Shown: positions 13,701 to 28,170 of the stretch, piece after piece
Numbering within the stretch: position 1 is the stretch's first letter
Layout: each line of letters opens with the position of its first letter
Source of the DNA: Nymphaea colorata
Taxonomy: Eukaryota; Streptophyta; Magnoliopsida; Nymphaeales; Nymphaeaceae
DNA length: 64,000 nucleotides
Direction of reading: 5' to 3'
Assembly: GCF_008831285.2 (NCBI RefSeq)
Contig: NC_045138.2
Coordinates: 9,889,205-9,953,204 of the forward strand
Translations under genes and position numbers: made by a program
The notes under the pieces: generated by a model
Database searches by the model: none
Told to the model about the DNA's origin: nothing
Seen by the model: only the letters and a program-made list of their open reading frames with translations

Positions 13701-16619
13701 TATGCACCACATTACATTTAGAATGAATAAAATGTTCAAAAAATAAAATGCATCAAAAATAAGCATACCCATTGGATTGGTTACCCCCGATAAAGGCACT
13801 GGGAATGGCCCATCATTGTACCGACAGCGAGTCTCTATTCTCCCTCATTCAAAAATAAAACTTTATATTTCTGAAAACACTCCAAAACCCAAAAAAAAAG
13901 GTTAGGGATGTAAACAGATGGTGACTGTGATGGAACCCGCCATCGTTTGGCTCTAATTAACATTGATGCATTTCTACTAACTTGAACATCTCTCATATTG
14001 TTGTTGTTAAAGTATGTCTCTTTCTTTGACCTTGACCCCATCAGCAATGCATTACATTGCTTGGTGATTGTGTTTGCTTTCTTACATATAAGACTAATTG
14101 ATCAATCATGTTCACCTACATGGGAGATCAAATACAACCCTCCTTAGTTTAAGGCTTGATCGAAAATAATGTTTGCTCTTCTACTTATTTTAAAAAATAT
14201 CTTAGGCAACATTGCATTAGAGGTAATCGATTTTGCATGTTTACTCTTATTTCAAAGCTTCTCATAGTCTCGGTTATCATGTTGTCAAGCTTGGTTTTAA
14301 GCGGTAGCACAAGACTAAGTCTTACAACTGGATCACACATAAGGCGAAAAAACCCCCTCATTAGTATTGTAGTAACTTATGATATATTGATGGGTGACTA
14401 AGAAGAAGTCAATGAACTTTACCCTTAGTTGCCTAAGGAAGAATCTCCACTAGTACTAAGTCATTTGGTTAAAGTATATAAGCATAACTTTATATTGGAT
14501 TATTGTGACGCAAAGTTATCTCAATTAGGCCCCTATACCCTTTTTTTTTAAATTTGTTCACATGATAGAAGTATAAAGAGTGTTGGATATACACAAAATC
14601 TTATATGGTGATTTACAATTTCATTATATAGCCCTATCTCATATCCTCCTTGTTAACTTTGGCAATCTTTCTCACTAATTTAATTTCTATCTTTCAGAGT
14701 ATTCACTCAATGTGTATTCTTTCTAACATGGTGTCACCTTCTCTTATGATCACATCCTGTTCGGAGAAGGACCCGAATGGTCTACTCATGTTTCCCTTGA
14801 ATCTAGTCCCTTAGCTCCTAAATAGCATCAGTCTTGACATCCTACCTTATCTTGGATGTTTCCTTCTTATTTTGAAGAAAGTGGGCTGTAGAAAGTAGCA
14901 GCCGGAGGAATGCAATCAGTGGATGAAAATTTGGTGCATGTTACTGAAGAGTGATGGAGCCCAAGGACCTCTTTTTTTTTATGAGAAGAAATGATAGTAT
15001 TATTGGATGAATTTGTTGAAATACTAGACTTCCCTACCCCGACCTGTAATCCAAATGATCCATTGGAGAAACCATTTCTCATAAATCTAAGACTAAAGTT
15101 AATGCAGCTAACCTTATAGCTCACTTTACTAGACGAAAAAGTTGGCCTCTAGTAAAAAACAATGAGAACCAAAACATCAACCTACATAATCTATACGAAT
15201 AATTTGGAGCATATGTTGAGCCTTCCACCTTATCTCGAAAATCCATAGGAAGAGTCAAGCACTGCATGATGCTTTGTGCAGTGAGAGTGACCCTCTTCAC
15301 CAACAGAACCAATCTCTTAGATGTTCTTATCGCCCCTATTTTCTGGATATGGAGACATAACGGGACCTGACACTTGTCTGTGGCAATGACAGCCCTAACT
15401 TTCCTTTACCAGGACCCACCTGCTTTATCATCAGAGGCTCAGACTATGTGGAAGGATATACACACGCTTTACAATCATGGTTCCTCAAGCATGCGGGACC
15501 TCGAGCCAGTCTATTTAAAAACACTGATGGAGCATTGATATTCTTAGTATAATACCATCATTTTGATCGAGCAGCTAGATGGAGAAGAGATCATTTGGGA
15601 TTATTATGATTGTCATAAGAATCTACCTAGATACATTCACCATTACCATGGTCGTAACACACTCTTGGGCCCTTATTTCATTAATTGATTATTATGCTGA
15701 TAGATGCATGAGACAATTCTTTCAGAGACAAAATATGCGTGCATGCATCAATCGGAGCTACTTCTAAATTCGGCCCCAGCTCTCCTCAATGGGTGGCATT
15801 GTTTGTAGTGGCTCAACAAGAATGGAAGACACAGACATCTTACATGTGGTTCACAAACCCAATAGTAAAGAAGGAATATACTAAGTAGTGGGATGTCAAC
15901 CAACCACCTTCCATCCTTCCTTAAAAGTTTCTATTGTCAACTTTATGTTCTTTATTTTGTCTTCAGTCATTGTCATCTTTGATCAGTTAATTTTTTTTTA
16001 ATGTAATCTTTAAACTCTTGATGCAATGTGAACCTTCATTTTGTTATCGTTTTCCTCCAATAACTCTTTTTTTTTTTTCTCATAAAGTGAACATTTGAAG
16101 CCAATATGATGGTTGAAACAAGAGTGCAAACTAGCAAGCCCCTTAGAACAAAGCTTCATCTTTTGATCCTATGCCAAAAACACTTGGCTTCTCAATTATT
16201 GAACTAAAATGCTACCATATTGTTCTGGTTGTTTATGGAGTGATTCATGAGGAAGCAAGAAGAACAAAAGGCTCTAATGGTTATCTCAAAACCAACAAAT
16301 AAAAAGCCTATCAAACAAAGAAGAAACAAGAAAAACAACAAGGCTTCTCCTATAGATTAGGATAAAGACCATCTAGATTTTGACTCAACAACCTGTAAGG
16401 ATGAATGAATTGCTTCCACTAAAAAAGAAGAAGATGACGAGAAAAAGGCAAGAAAAAAAAAATCTTATAGGATAGTAGCTCACCTAGCCCTATCTCATGT
16501 GGAAGTTTAGAAGAGAAGATGAAAAGGAAGAGAAAACTTGCAAAGGCCAAAAGACAAAAATGTATACCCCAAGCAGTAGCTCAGACAACAAGTGTTCTGA
16601 AAAGAAGTAAAAGAAGTCA
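13701..16619. other. Non-coding stretch, possibly the worn 5' part of the downstream gypsy element
   Basis: No intact gene. Around 13915-13937 the sequence CAGATGGTGACTGTGATGG resembles the tRNA-type primer sites that follow Tat/Ogre LTRs (TGGCGAC-like), and the sequence before it could be an LTR end. The match is weak. About 15120-15560 reads fairly openly on both strands (for example minus 15312-15121) but matches nothing I know; a lost ORF1 of the Tat/Ogre type is conceivable. From 16240 to 16620 the plus strand is lysine-rich in all readable frames and leads into the gag relic. Confidence 0.35.
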
Positions 16620-19600
16620 AGGGCAAAAAGAGGAAGACAAAGTCAGAGTCAAGTAAATCAAGTGATTACAAAAGTCCAACTAAGTGCAAGTTTTATGAAA
16701 TGGTGAAAAGAATGAACAACCTTGAACTTAGGAGGAAGGGAAAACACTCATACTCATATGAAAATTATTACCTAGGCATTGAAAGAGATGAATTTGCCTG
16801 AGTTCATCAAATATGATGGAACTATTTGCCCACATGTTCATCTTTCCACATTCATCATTGATTTCTACAATATCCAAGAAAATAACATAGCATTGTTTTG
16901 CTACTTTCCAAGGAGTCTCAAAGGCATTGTTGCACAATGGTACAAAGAAAATATTAACCCAGTTGAACTTAAGGAATTTGATAGATTGGATATATTCGCT
17001 GAGAGATTTAAGAAAAATGTTCCCATGGCTCGGACCCTCAATACACTTTGTAGTCTTTACAAAAAACAATAAGAAAAGGCTTCAGAGCCATGTCACTTAT
17101 CATGTCACTTATTAGGAAAATCTTCCCCAACCCTTGGAAAGTTTTATCCACAATGCTCCAATCAAGACCTTTGTCGAGTTGATCGAACAAGTAGATTCAA
17201 TAGAGAAAAGAATTGAAGAAGGTGATTTTGATGGATTTATTACACCCAAATACAAAGAATATTATAAGAAAAGAAGAGAAATGCAATTACCCAGCCACTT
17301 CATAAAAAATGCCAACGCTGGAAAAAGACAATTACAACAATTATAAGCATGAGAAAAAACAAACTATAAGAAAAATACATAGCTTCTCAAGAGAAACGAA
17401 GAAGGAAAGAACAAACACCCAAGCTGAAGTTATGACCAAAAGTTCACTCCTCTCAATCAATATCACAAGAAGATCCTATAATACCTCCTCGCCAAATGAA
17501 CTATCATCTTGTCAAAAGTTTCAAAACCTCCAAAAATGATGAAAAGTGTTAAAGAAAAATTGTGTAAGTTTCAGTGTGTCATCATGACACCAAAGATTGT
17601 TTTGTCATCAAGAACATCATCCAAGATTTCATCAACAAAGATCTCAATGTTGATGATGATAGCATCCCTAAGGTATTGAGGAATCTATTCCCTGATTATG
17701 AGAATGCAGTAGTCGCCACAATCTCTATGATCACTCCACTCTCATATCATCCATAGGAGGACATCCGACCTTATGATGGAAAAATTCACAACAAGATATG
17801 GTGACTTGTTGGGATAAGCAACTTTCAGATTTCATTGGCATGGTGAACAACAAGGCAGAACATTCTTCCAAAAACTCTACCATAATTCCAAAGACTTTTC
17901 TCTTACGAGTAGATGATGATGAGTCATCAGATGACTCCTCAAACAAGGATCCATGTTATTTAGATAATGTCATCCCTTTAGAAGAATGTCTTATTGAGAA
18001 AGCTGGATTCGGGCCTTCAAGGACCATTCAATTACATTTACAAAAAAAAATCTTTCAAAATGGAGATATTATCATAAAGATGCTATTTACATCACCGTCC
18101 AAGTTAATAAGATGATTGTGCCACATGTATTAATCGATGAGAAAGTGACTTAAATATTTGTCCTAATCGACTTATGAAACCGAGATCTATGGATATGATG
18201 GTCAAAGCATGAATAGCAAAGGGACCCTCATCATGGATGTGATCATAGAACACACCAGCCACAGCATTTTATTTCATGTGGTGGATGTACCCCCATCATA
18301 CAACTTCATCCTAGGACAGCCTTGGATCTATGAAGTATGTGGTATCTCATTTACTCTTCACCAATGACTCAAGTGGAATGGCCCATCTATAATCACCGTA
18401 TGTGCAGAGGACTTGGTTGAGAACCAATGCTTGTTAGACCAAATGACTCAATGGACGTCCTCAGCATAAGGACAATGAAAGGAACACATTTAGAAGAATG
18501 GATGCAAAGCATGGAGGATGGTGAATCATCCAGAAATGCTTATATTGTCTCAAATAGTCGTTTGAACTATAAAAAAATCCCTTGTATGCTCATTTCATGA
18601 GAAACACTAACAGATTTCAGTTGCTTTTGAAAGGTGACTATCGTCCATTCACAGGCCTTAGAAATAATGAAGATGACATTTTATAACCAATCATTATCCC
18701 TTTTCAGATGAACGCTAGAGAAGTGGGATACTACTAAGAAGTTTGAAGAAGGTCATGTTGGCTAATAGTATTAACCTTTGTTTTTAAATCCTCCCATGAA
18801 TTTTGTGATCTTAACTTGTACTTATCCAGTCTCATGAGAGGACCCCCCTTGTGAACTAATAACTTTCTATATACAATGCAAGTACTTTTTCATTATGAGT
18901 AACAATTTCAATTTTGTTCGATTTTCCTTCATTCTTCTCTTTACAAGGTATCAGAACTCAAGATGTCTTAGTTCCTTCTTTCTTTTCAGGACTCCCTACA
19001 AAAAGCATTTGTAAAACAATTAGTCAATGAAATAGAACCCATAAGAACATTCAAGTCAGAATTACCAAAATTTACTCAGATTCACAAGCAAGAATACCAT
19101 TTGTCCTTAGTTAACAATCTAATTGATGAAATTAACATTGGAACTAGTGAGAATAATATGACCCTTCAAATTGGCAAAAAGTTTGTCAGTAGAAGAAAGG
19201 AAAAAGTTGGTAGCCTTCCTTATAAGTCACTAAGAAGTTTTCGCATGGACCTATGAAGAAATGTTCGGCCTAGACCCCTTGTTGGTTGAACATCGTTTGC
19301 CTCTAAGTCCCAATTGCAAGCCAATGAAACAAAAACTACACAAGCTTGATCCTCGACTATAATGACCTATAAAGGAAGGATTAGAGGACCTATTAAAGGC
19401 AAAATTTATTTGTGCTATTGATTACCCTGAATGGTTGGCTAATATCATAGTTTTTTTTTTTAAGAAAAGCAGCAAAGTCAAGCTATGCATTGACTTTTGA
19501 GACCTGAATAAAGCCACATCGAAAGATGATTACCCTTTTCAAATATCGATATATTGGTAGATAGTACTTCAGTTCATACCATATTCTCTTTTATGGATGG

Positions 19601-20040
19601 ATATTCGGGCTACAACCAGATCAAGTTAGCAGAAGGATCAGCACAAAACCACTTTTACCACACCCTCGGGCACATTTTGTTACACGGTAACATCATTTGA
19701 ATTAATGAATGCTGGAGAAACTTATCAAATAGCCATAGCTGCTATCTTCTATGACCAAATGCATAAGATGATGGATGCATATTTCGATGACATCTTAATT
19801 AAATATAACATAAGAGAGGTTCACCTTGGAACCCTCACCCAAGTGTTTGGGTTGAATCAGGTAAACTTTTGAGTTTCATGATTTGTAAGAGAGAGATCAA
19901 TGTGGATCTTACCAAAGCTAAAGTGATTATCGATATTCCACCATCTACCAATATCCAATTTTTACTTTTTCATGTTGAGATTAGCATTGATTCATTTTTT
20001 TTTAAGTACATAAATCTAATTTACATTCGACACTTAACTT
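16620..20040 (+). mobile_element. Ty3/gypsy relic, Tat/Ogre-like gag-pro-RT
   Basis: A Lys/Ser-rich leader frame (16622-16798) passes by frameshift into a gag domain at 16779-17069 (LPEFIKYDGTICPHVHLS), a phrase typical of Tat-lineage gag. Further gag frames lie at 17134-17346. A protease end is readable at 18220-18360, with VDVPPSYNFILGQPW as in gypsy proteases. RT motifs follow: FSFMDGYSGYNQIKLAEG near 19590 and an AYFDDILIK catalytic box near 19775. The start of the RT connection region (SFMICKREINVDLTKAK) is at 19869-19960. Integrase and 3' LTR are absent, and stops interrupt every domain. This is an old, 3'-truncated relic. Confidence 0.82.
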
Positions 20041-23000
20041 TCAATGCTTCATAGATCCATTTGTTGTGGTGGTTATGACATTTCCAGAGCAAATTATGTC
20101 TGTTTGACTCATTATAACCCACCCCCACCCCCAAAAAAAAAATAAAAACACACGTTAAGACTAATTTTAGTTAGATTTATAGTATCCTCGATTATAGACA
20201 TTATATAAGATTATGCAACAATCTAAGGAAAAAAAGCATTGTATATTGCTTGTAGATCTTAAGTGTATATGCGATCAGTTTTTTAGTTTTAGACACTAGC
20301 ATCAAATGATCATATCAAATTGAGTAAAAGCAATTCTAAAAATTGATATTGCACATAACATTGTAGTTCTTTTTCTATGTTCTTATGTGTTCTTAGGCAG
20401 GGGTTAACTCCAATATCTACATAAGTTACTTAGGAACTAATAAGAAACAGAATTACCATTGCTTCCACATTGGAAGACTGTTTGGTGATCGTAATGAAGT
20501 TTGCCAAGGAAATCAATTTGCTTAGCAGGTCATAAACATAATAAATTAGCTGATAATATCAATTGTCAGCTGAACCTCAAAGTATATTCCAACGCAAACT
20601 ATTTTCCTTTATTTCCAAAAAAATAAAAAACAATTAAAAAATGATAGAAACAAAATATACAGCAAACCACAAGACCATCAACCCTTTACAATTGGTTTAG
20701 CCACCAAGAAGATGGTTGCACTCATGACACCCACTAAGGGGAACCATCAACATTCAAGAGATGAATGGTCTCCTTATTGGGACTGTCATCAAGCAAAATA
20801 AACTTAATAGCATTGCGGTATGCACTAGTACATTTTCAAAAAGAAAAACAAATCTCATTGAATTGAAAGTCTTAGGCAAGATCTCCATCACATTGAACTC
20901 CCTATTATCTTCACAACACCTCTGATGCCAAGGAATTTGAGCAATATTGCTCCAAGCACTTCCTCTACTTTCCAGCCTAATTCTTGCCACTCATGCAACA
21001 ATTCAACTCTTTTCATATGACAATTTCTAGTTTGTGCCTATTTTTTCTCAACATACAAGCCACAGAGGTCCACCACCTATCATCATCAAAGAAGACCAAG
21101 GACCTGACCTTATAGATGTGCTCATCCATAATTCAATTGTACTATGCCATCTACGGGCCCAAGGGGCACTACAAAAGATGTTTTTCATGATGTATTTTGA
21201 CCAGGGATTCTTCTTCCAAATGAAAGTCATCTTTTCTTTCTTGAAAAGAAGATATTAACTGCTTTGTGTTTCTTCACTTATCAAAAAGATAAAGAAAAAA
21301 AAATGAAAATTTTTGTCCTTCACTAAGGTTAGGTTCAATAGAACATGTGGAGTGCTGTAGGATTTTTAAGCTTACTATGTTGCCATATCCATGTAACTGG
21401 AAAGAAAAAAGAAAAACAAAATAAGAAAGGGAAAAAATACATGTGTTTGTGGAAAAGGCATGCTTAATTTCCATTAATTGATATAAGTACTATTATTGGT
21501 ACTAAAGTGATCTGACCTATTATAGTGAAGGATTCTAAGGAATCATACAGCCTCACAACTCATTTATGTAAATATATGAATTCTTTAACCTAAGAGGTTG
21601 AGACACTAAGCACACGTCCCACTACTCCTTATCACTGCTTGTTATTTGAGATCTAACACTAAGCCTTGCACCAAGCAGCTAACGAAATGCCCCCATTGAT
21701 TGCTTCAGCCATAAGAATGACAATGGACGAGTCAAAGCAATCCTCCACTTTTCGATAAGAAATATCGGGGTACACCGACCCAGCTTCTTCATATCCTTCA
21801 TCAATCAAGAACTTAAATTGGTTGTCATCAATGAAAATATTATCCTGGTTTCCAACCAAACATATGGACCAAATGTATCAAAAAAATGAAGAAGAAGAAA
21901 AAAAGGAGGGCTCCAGGCAATAGAAACAGCATATTTTTCATTTCAAGAGGAAAAGAAGAAAATCACTATATAGTATTATGGATAATGGTCGACACCACCA
22001 CAAGCTGGCTGTCATGCATGAGGAAGGAGGATTGTATCACTCTATTCAGCAATACCTCATCAATTTGTTGTTGATGAAGTAGAAAGTGATGGATCTGTAT
22101 ACAAATCCACTAACCATCATTTAACTGTGGTATCATGGCAAATTTAATTAGCTACCCAAATTCTATTATGGTATGTCTACTTTCATATGGTTTACTAGTT
22201 CAAATTAGGTAAGCTTTTTCTAGCTTGATTAGCTACATTTTCCGTGCTTGATTGTTGCATTTGGATTTTAAAGGCGACTGGATGTTTTTGTGAAGGTAGA
22301 TTGGCTGATGCAGAAGTTTTGCTAACTTCTTAAGTTATATATATATATATATATATATATGCTTGAAACTAGCCACTCAACCAGATAGATTCTTGTTCAA
22401 GTTATGATGACGTTGATATGAGAATAGTCACAAGTTTTATCAATATGAACCCAGATGGAACACCCATCAGATTCCTAAGAATAATCTGACAAAAAACCTT
22501 ACAATTTAATATGGAACAAATATCTAGATGAATGAATGATGGACTTGGAAAGAAACAGACAAAAGTCGTGGTTCATAAATATATTGTATATGGTGATGCA
22601 TGAATATATGAAAATATTATATAGATGTATCTACATTCACATGGAATTATTTTTGTATTAAAAGTAGGGAGATGAAAAATAGATTTTATATTCCAACCTG
22701 AAGAAATTAAGTATGTATATAATATATGGGTTGGGTGCATACATGGTAAATATAAATTCTTACACTTTAGAATGTTTATAGAAGGATGTGTAAGTAACTT
22801 CTCACTTTATACACTCATGATATGGGTTTTTATTAACCCACGCCAGTTTTTGCTTGGGTTTAGTGGCCCAATAATTGATTTAGTGTTGGGAAGCATGACC
22901 ATGGTTAGACTTTATGGAGTCACCAGAGTATGCTTTGTAGTGGTAAATCCTATGTTAGGATGCATAAAAGGAAATGAACACCAACCATGTCACAACTAAA

Positions 23001-24138
23001 GACACATGTTAGCGCAAGCTGAGTCCAGTGGGTGGCTGGTGGCTAGTGGCTGGCTCTATCTCGGGAGGTGGTGTTGTGGCATGAGGTCAGTATGACCACC
23101 ACTTATTTGCCAGCACTGGATTGCCCACAAGGTATTGGACAGCATAAGAAAATTGGATTCTATTATTGTTTAGAGAGTGAGGCATCACTTGGTTCCTCTA
23201 CATGGGTGCTTAAAGGGGTCGTGCGACTACTTCAGTTAATGATGGTGGTTTGACATTGCTGTTGCAGTAGCGATCTGGTATCAGAAGAGGCTTCGCTATA
23301 GGTTACCCTTGACCTATGTGGATTCCCTGGTGAAGATTTACTTTGTTTTGCATATATTTGTTTTGCCCACATGGTTTTTTGTTGATGCTTGTCACTATAA
23401 TCATAGTTAGTGGTCAATGTACAATCGGTGTGACCTTGTTAGCCATAATGGATCACATTACCTCGTTTGTGATAAAAAAAAACTATTTGCTCTATGATGT
23501 GGCATGAAACCTATGGCTCATAAGCAGTAGACATGAACTGCATAACGTGTTTGTTTTGATGTAAATATATATTTATTTACCAAATCATGTTCCACCTATG
23601 GTTGGATATTGCCTTACACAGAACAATCTGACCATTTTTTCTTTTAACTCTATATGTAGCTCTTGATTGACTAACGGCTTCTAGATGGACTTTTTTAGTT
23701 TTGTGATGGGACAGCATTGGAGATCTAGGCCTTGAATCGAGTCTAGGGTTATTGTGGATGTCTTGTTAGTTGTTTCTATGTTTGTCTTTGACAGACTCTA
23801 CATGATTCCTTGAAACTATAGTTCTCACATATTTTGGCTTGTATGGTTGTTATTACTCAAGTTGTGAGTTTGTACTAAAGTTTAAACGTTTGTTTCCTTT
23901 GTGTTGAAAAAAAAAGTGGTTCAAAACTTGGGTCATGACAACTTTGGTATTAAACCTTAGTGTCTAGAGTCCATGTCCAATACTAAGTGTCAACTGCAAA
24001 AGGGAGGAAAGTTTTCTGAGCTTGTTATACAGGGGTGCTTATGCTTAAGTATGGGCAAAATCCTAAAGTTCTAAAATAAACCTAAATGCTTACTTTAGCT
24101 ACATTCATAAAAGCCTTGTCTTTGATTTCCCTATGATC
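20041..24138. other. Intergenic, no recognised gene
   Basis: Frames are short and compositionally random. A (TA)n run is at 22336-22360. Poly-A/T runs are frequent. No splice-supported coding region, tRNA or LTR pair could be supported. Confidence 0.5.
22336..22360. repeat. (AT)n microsatellite
   Basis: A pure AT dinucleotide run of about 25 bases. Confidence 0.95.
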
Positions 24139-27100
24139 CATATGGCACACACCAGAGGAGGTAGTGTGGAAGGAAGAGGCACAGATCCCTGCAATCTTGG
24201 GGATCAAAATGCAGATATTCATCCTTCTGAATATATAGCACTAATGGAAACATCCAACAACAACAAGAGTTTTTATAAACACTTTATTTATAATCACTGG
24301 CTTAATGCATAACCCGGTGCAGACTATTCCATTTGGTGGAAACGACACAGATATGGACATGACAAGGAACCAAGACACAATGGGTCTAACTCACAAATAG
24401 TTTATGAATTTTCATCTACCAAAGTTTCATGGGGAAGACATAGTTGATGATGTAGAAGAACGGACAAAGGAGATCGAGAAAATTTTCACTACTTCATATG
24501 CACCTGACAACAAAAAGTTTAATTTGGAAGCTTTAAGCTAAAAGGGGATGTTGAAGGATGTTGGTGGACACAACATGATGTGAAGTTCACTAATCACAAT
24601 ACAATTTGGAAGGAATTCAAGAGAACATTCATAAATGTCTTCCTACCAACATTCACAAAAGAAGAATGCATGCAAGAATTTTTGGAGCTTCAACTGATGA
24701 ACATGATCCTGCATAACCTGGTCAAATTCAGGCAATTGAAGAAGTATCACCTACATGTTTAGATATGGATATAGATAGAACAAACATATTCATAAGAAAA
24801 CTAAAAAATGGGTTGATGCAATTGACATGACTACATGCTTTAAAAAAGACTAGAACACGATTCATGGAGTGGATAAGAGTAACCAATTTTTCAAGCATAG
24901 GTTAAAGCCAATTCGTTCAAGAGAAAGCACAATGACAGAATGAAGTAGGGGGAGAGGTTCAAGAGATGGAGGTCTCATCACTTAAGAAGGACACAGGGTG
25001 TCCCAAGTATCAATGTCAACATCTAGTGAAACCATATTTTGGGGATACAGGAGCATGTCTACATTGCAGGACAAAGGGGCATTTTATTTGGGAGTAGCCA
25101 AAGAAGAAAGAGGTAGAACAAAAGCAAACTAGGACCAACCGTTTAGTAAAAGTACCTTGGAGAGTCTATGCTACCACCATAGAGGACGTGAAATCCACTG
25201 ATCTTATTGAAAATAGATTTCTAATAAATTTTTACTAGGCACATGTTCACTTTAATTTAGGTGCATTGCATTCATTCATTTGTTTGCCGAACTCTTAAAC
25301 ATGAAAAAAAAAACATGTCATACCAAATATTAGTCTTTATACCAATGGGAAAGAATGATACATGTAGAACATACTTAGATGACATCAAAGTAGAAATACA
25401 ATGATATTTATTACTTACATACCTAGTGACAATGAACATGGTAGGGTATGACATAATCCTAAGAATGTATTGGTTCTACCATCATTATGTAGTCATAGAC
25501 TGTAGAAAAAAAAAAATAAGTATTCAAATAGGAAAAGATCAAACTGTAGAATTTGGAGTGAAAAGCTTCAAGATGAAAGCAAGCTAATCATCCCAACCTT
25601 CAAGGCAAGTAGATACATGGAAAATGAGTGCATAGCATACTTGGTCAGTGTAAGTACAATTAACATCTATTAAGGAGGCAACCATTGTGAAAAATTTTGT
25701 TGATGTGCTTGTTGAAGACTTGCCTAGATTGCCTTTGTTACGAGATGGTGGAGTTTGGTATTGAACTCATACTTGGAACTGCACCCATATCTAAAGCTCC
25801 CTATAGAATTGCACCAGCAATACTAGAAGAGTTAAAAACATATTAGCAAGAAAATGCTTCATTTGATCGAGTGTGTTGCCTTGAGATGAATCATTTCTAC
25901 TTGTGAAGAATAATGATGGTTTGATGCGATTATGAATTGGACATCAGATGTTGAACCAAGTTACAAAAAAAAACAAGTACCCACTGCATAGAATGGAAAA
26001 TTCATTCAATCAATTGAAGAATGCAAAGATGCTTTTCAAAATTGTCCTCATATCAGGATATTATCAATTATGAATTATGGAAAAATACATTTTCAAAACA
26101 ACTTTTTGTACACGTTATGGGCACTATAAGTTTCGAGTCATGACATTCGGACTCACTAATTCACCTACCACTTTTTATGGACCTCATGAACTCAAAATTC
26201 CATTATTATTTAGACCATTTTATCATAGTGTTTATTGATGATGTACTAGTATACTTAGTATGAGAAGCTTCACATGCACTGCACCTTGAGCTAGTGTTGG
26301 AAAAATTGAGGCAAAATCAACTTTATACCAAGTACTCCAAGTATGAGTTTTGGTTAAATGTGGTAAACTATTTGGGGCATGTAATCCCAAAAAGGGTGAC
26401 TCAGTTTATCTGACAAAAATAGAAGTCATTCAGTAATGAATTGTGTCTGCCAATGTCATAAAATTAGAAGTTTTCTTGGTTTGGTTAGTTATTATTGAAA
26501 GTTTGTTCAAGATTTTTGAAAAATTTCAGCCCTAATGACTTAATTGCTACAAAAGGGAGTCAAATTTGAGTGGGCAGAATCTTGTGAAAAGGGTTTTCAA
26601 ACCTTGAAGGATAAATTGACCAACACACCAATTCTAGCATTTCTAAAAAGACAAAAAACATTTGTTGTTTACTCAAATGCATCAGGAACAGGTTATGGGG
26701 GAATGCTTATGCATGGAGATAAAGTTATAGTTTGTACCTCTGAATAATTGAAAGCACATGAAAAGAATTACCCCACTCACATTCTGGAGCTAAGAATTGT
26801 GGTGTTTGCACTAAAGATGTAGAGATATTATCTTTATGGAGTAAGATTTGAGGTATTCTCTGACCATAAGTCTCTTGAATATCTTTTTTTTTTAAAAAAA
26901 AAAAGCTAGGACAGATGAGATGGTTTGAGTAGCTAAAGGATTATGACTCCAGAATAAAGTACCATCTAGGAAAGGCTAATGTAGTGGTAGATGAACTTAA
27001 TAAAAAGGCTGCACCTAATTCTTGTGGACTGCTACTATAGACATGGAGGCTGATAGAAGACCTTAGACAATGACATTTGATGCAAGATGATGGCGGAAAG

Positions 27101-28170
27101 GTGGTGTGTTTTGCATTGCTTAGAAACACATTCCTATAAGAAATCATTGAGAAGCAAAAGCAGAATCCTAAATATGAAAGGCTAATGGCCGAAAGACAAA
27201 AAAAAAAGACATTGCATTTTATCAAGATGGTGATGATTCTATATGGTTCAATAGTATGCTATGTGTTCCAAATGGTCCAAAAATGAAGAATAAGTTATTG
27301 AGAGACACACAAAACAAGGTATGTCATACATTTGGGAAGCACCAAAATATATCAAAACATAAAAAGAAATTTTTGATGGGCCGGAATCAATAAAGACATT
27401 ACAGAGTTTGATCTCACAATACTTAGTACGGCGGTAAATTAAGGTGGAACACCAAAAGCCTTTTGGTTTGATGCAGGAAATTGAGATCCCTCAATGAAAG
27501 TGGAATAATATTCTAATGGATTTTGTGGTAGGGTTACCACCAGAAGATAACATAATTATATTTGAGTAGTGGTGGACTGTTGATTAAATTTGCACACTTC
27601 TTACCAATTAGGAATTCACAATCCCTTGAGAGTTTCGCAGACTTATATGTTGAGAGATCATTAGACTCCATGGAATCCCTAAGTCAATCATCTCCTAAGT
27701 CAGTCATCTCATATGAGGATCATATATTCACATCTAACTTTTGGGAAAACTTATAAGAAACATTACACTAAGTTAAATTTAAGCATTGCATTTCATCTCC
27801 AAGCTGATGGATGGTCAAAATGAACCATCCAAACAATGAATATATACTTAGAGATTGCATGTTAGAATGGAAGGGTGAATAGGACAGGCATGTGAAGCAG
27901 GTAGAACTCACCTGAAAGAGCAGTTTGCACTCCAATATTGGGATGGCTCCATCTCAAGCTTTATATGGTCGACTTTGTAATCACCAACCAATTGAACTAA
28001 AATGAGAGATAACAAGATTGAGGATTCCTTATTAATTCAACATTATATTGATCAGGTTCTGCCAAACTCATCAGAAGGGTTTTGCAAATCAACGATGAAG
28101 GGAGTTAACATTTGATGTGGGAGACCATGTGTTCATCAAAAGAATGTTCTCACATGTCATCAAGATGCTG
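24139..28170 (+). mobile_element. Ty3/gypsy relic, chromovirus-like gag-pol
   Basis: From an ATG at 24139 (MAHTRGGSVEGRG) come gag phrases near 24400-24720, such as FHLPKFHGEDIVDD and WKEFKRTFINVFLPTFTKEE. A zinc knuckle follows near 25055, CLHCRTKGHF, whose last cysteine position is lost at a stop. A protease end lies near 25440 (YDIILRMYWFYHHYVVIDC). RT starts near 25750 ([19 protein letters not shown]) and continues with KTTFCTRYGHYKFRVMTFGL near 26100. RNase H is at 26544-27020 (VKFEWAESCEKGFQTLKDKL, a SDHKSLEY box). Integrase runs to about 28100 with FHLQADGWSK and a final GDHVFIKR. Domain order PR-RT-RNH-IN is Ty3/gypsy. Stops and frameshifts are dense. No LTRs could be paired. Confidence 0.85.

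Noticed and set aside
20754-21258. Minus-strand frames that faintly resemble the end of a LINE RT region
   Set aside because: No catalytic motif, no neighbouring ORF, no tail or duplication.
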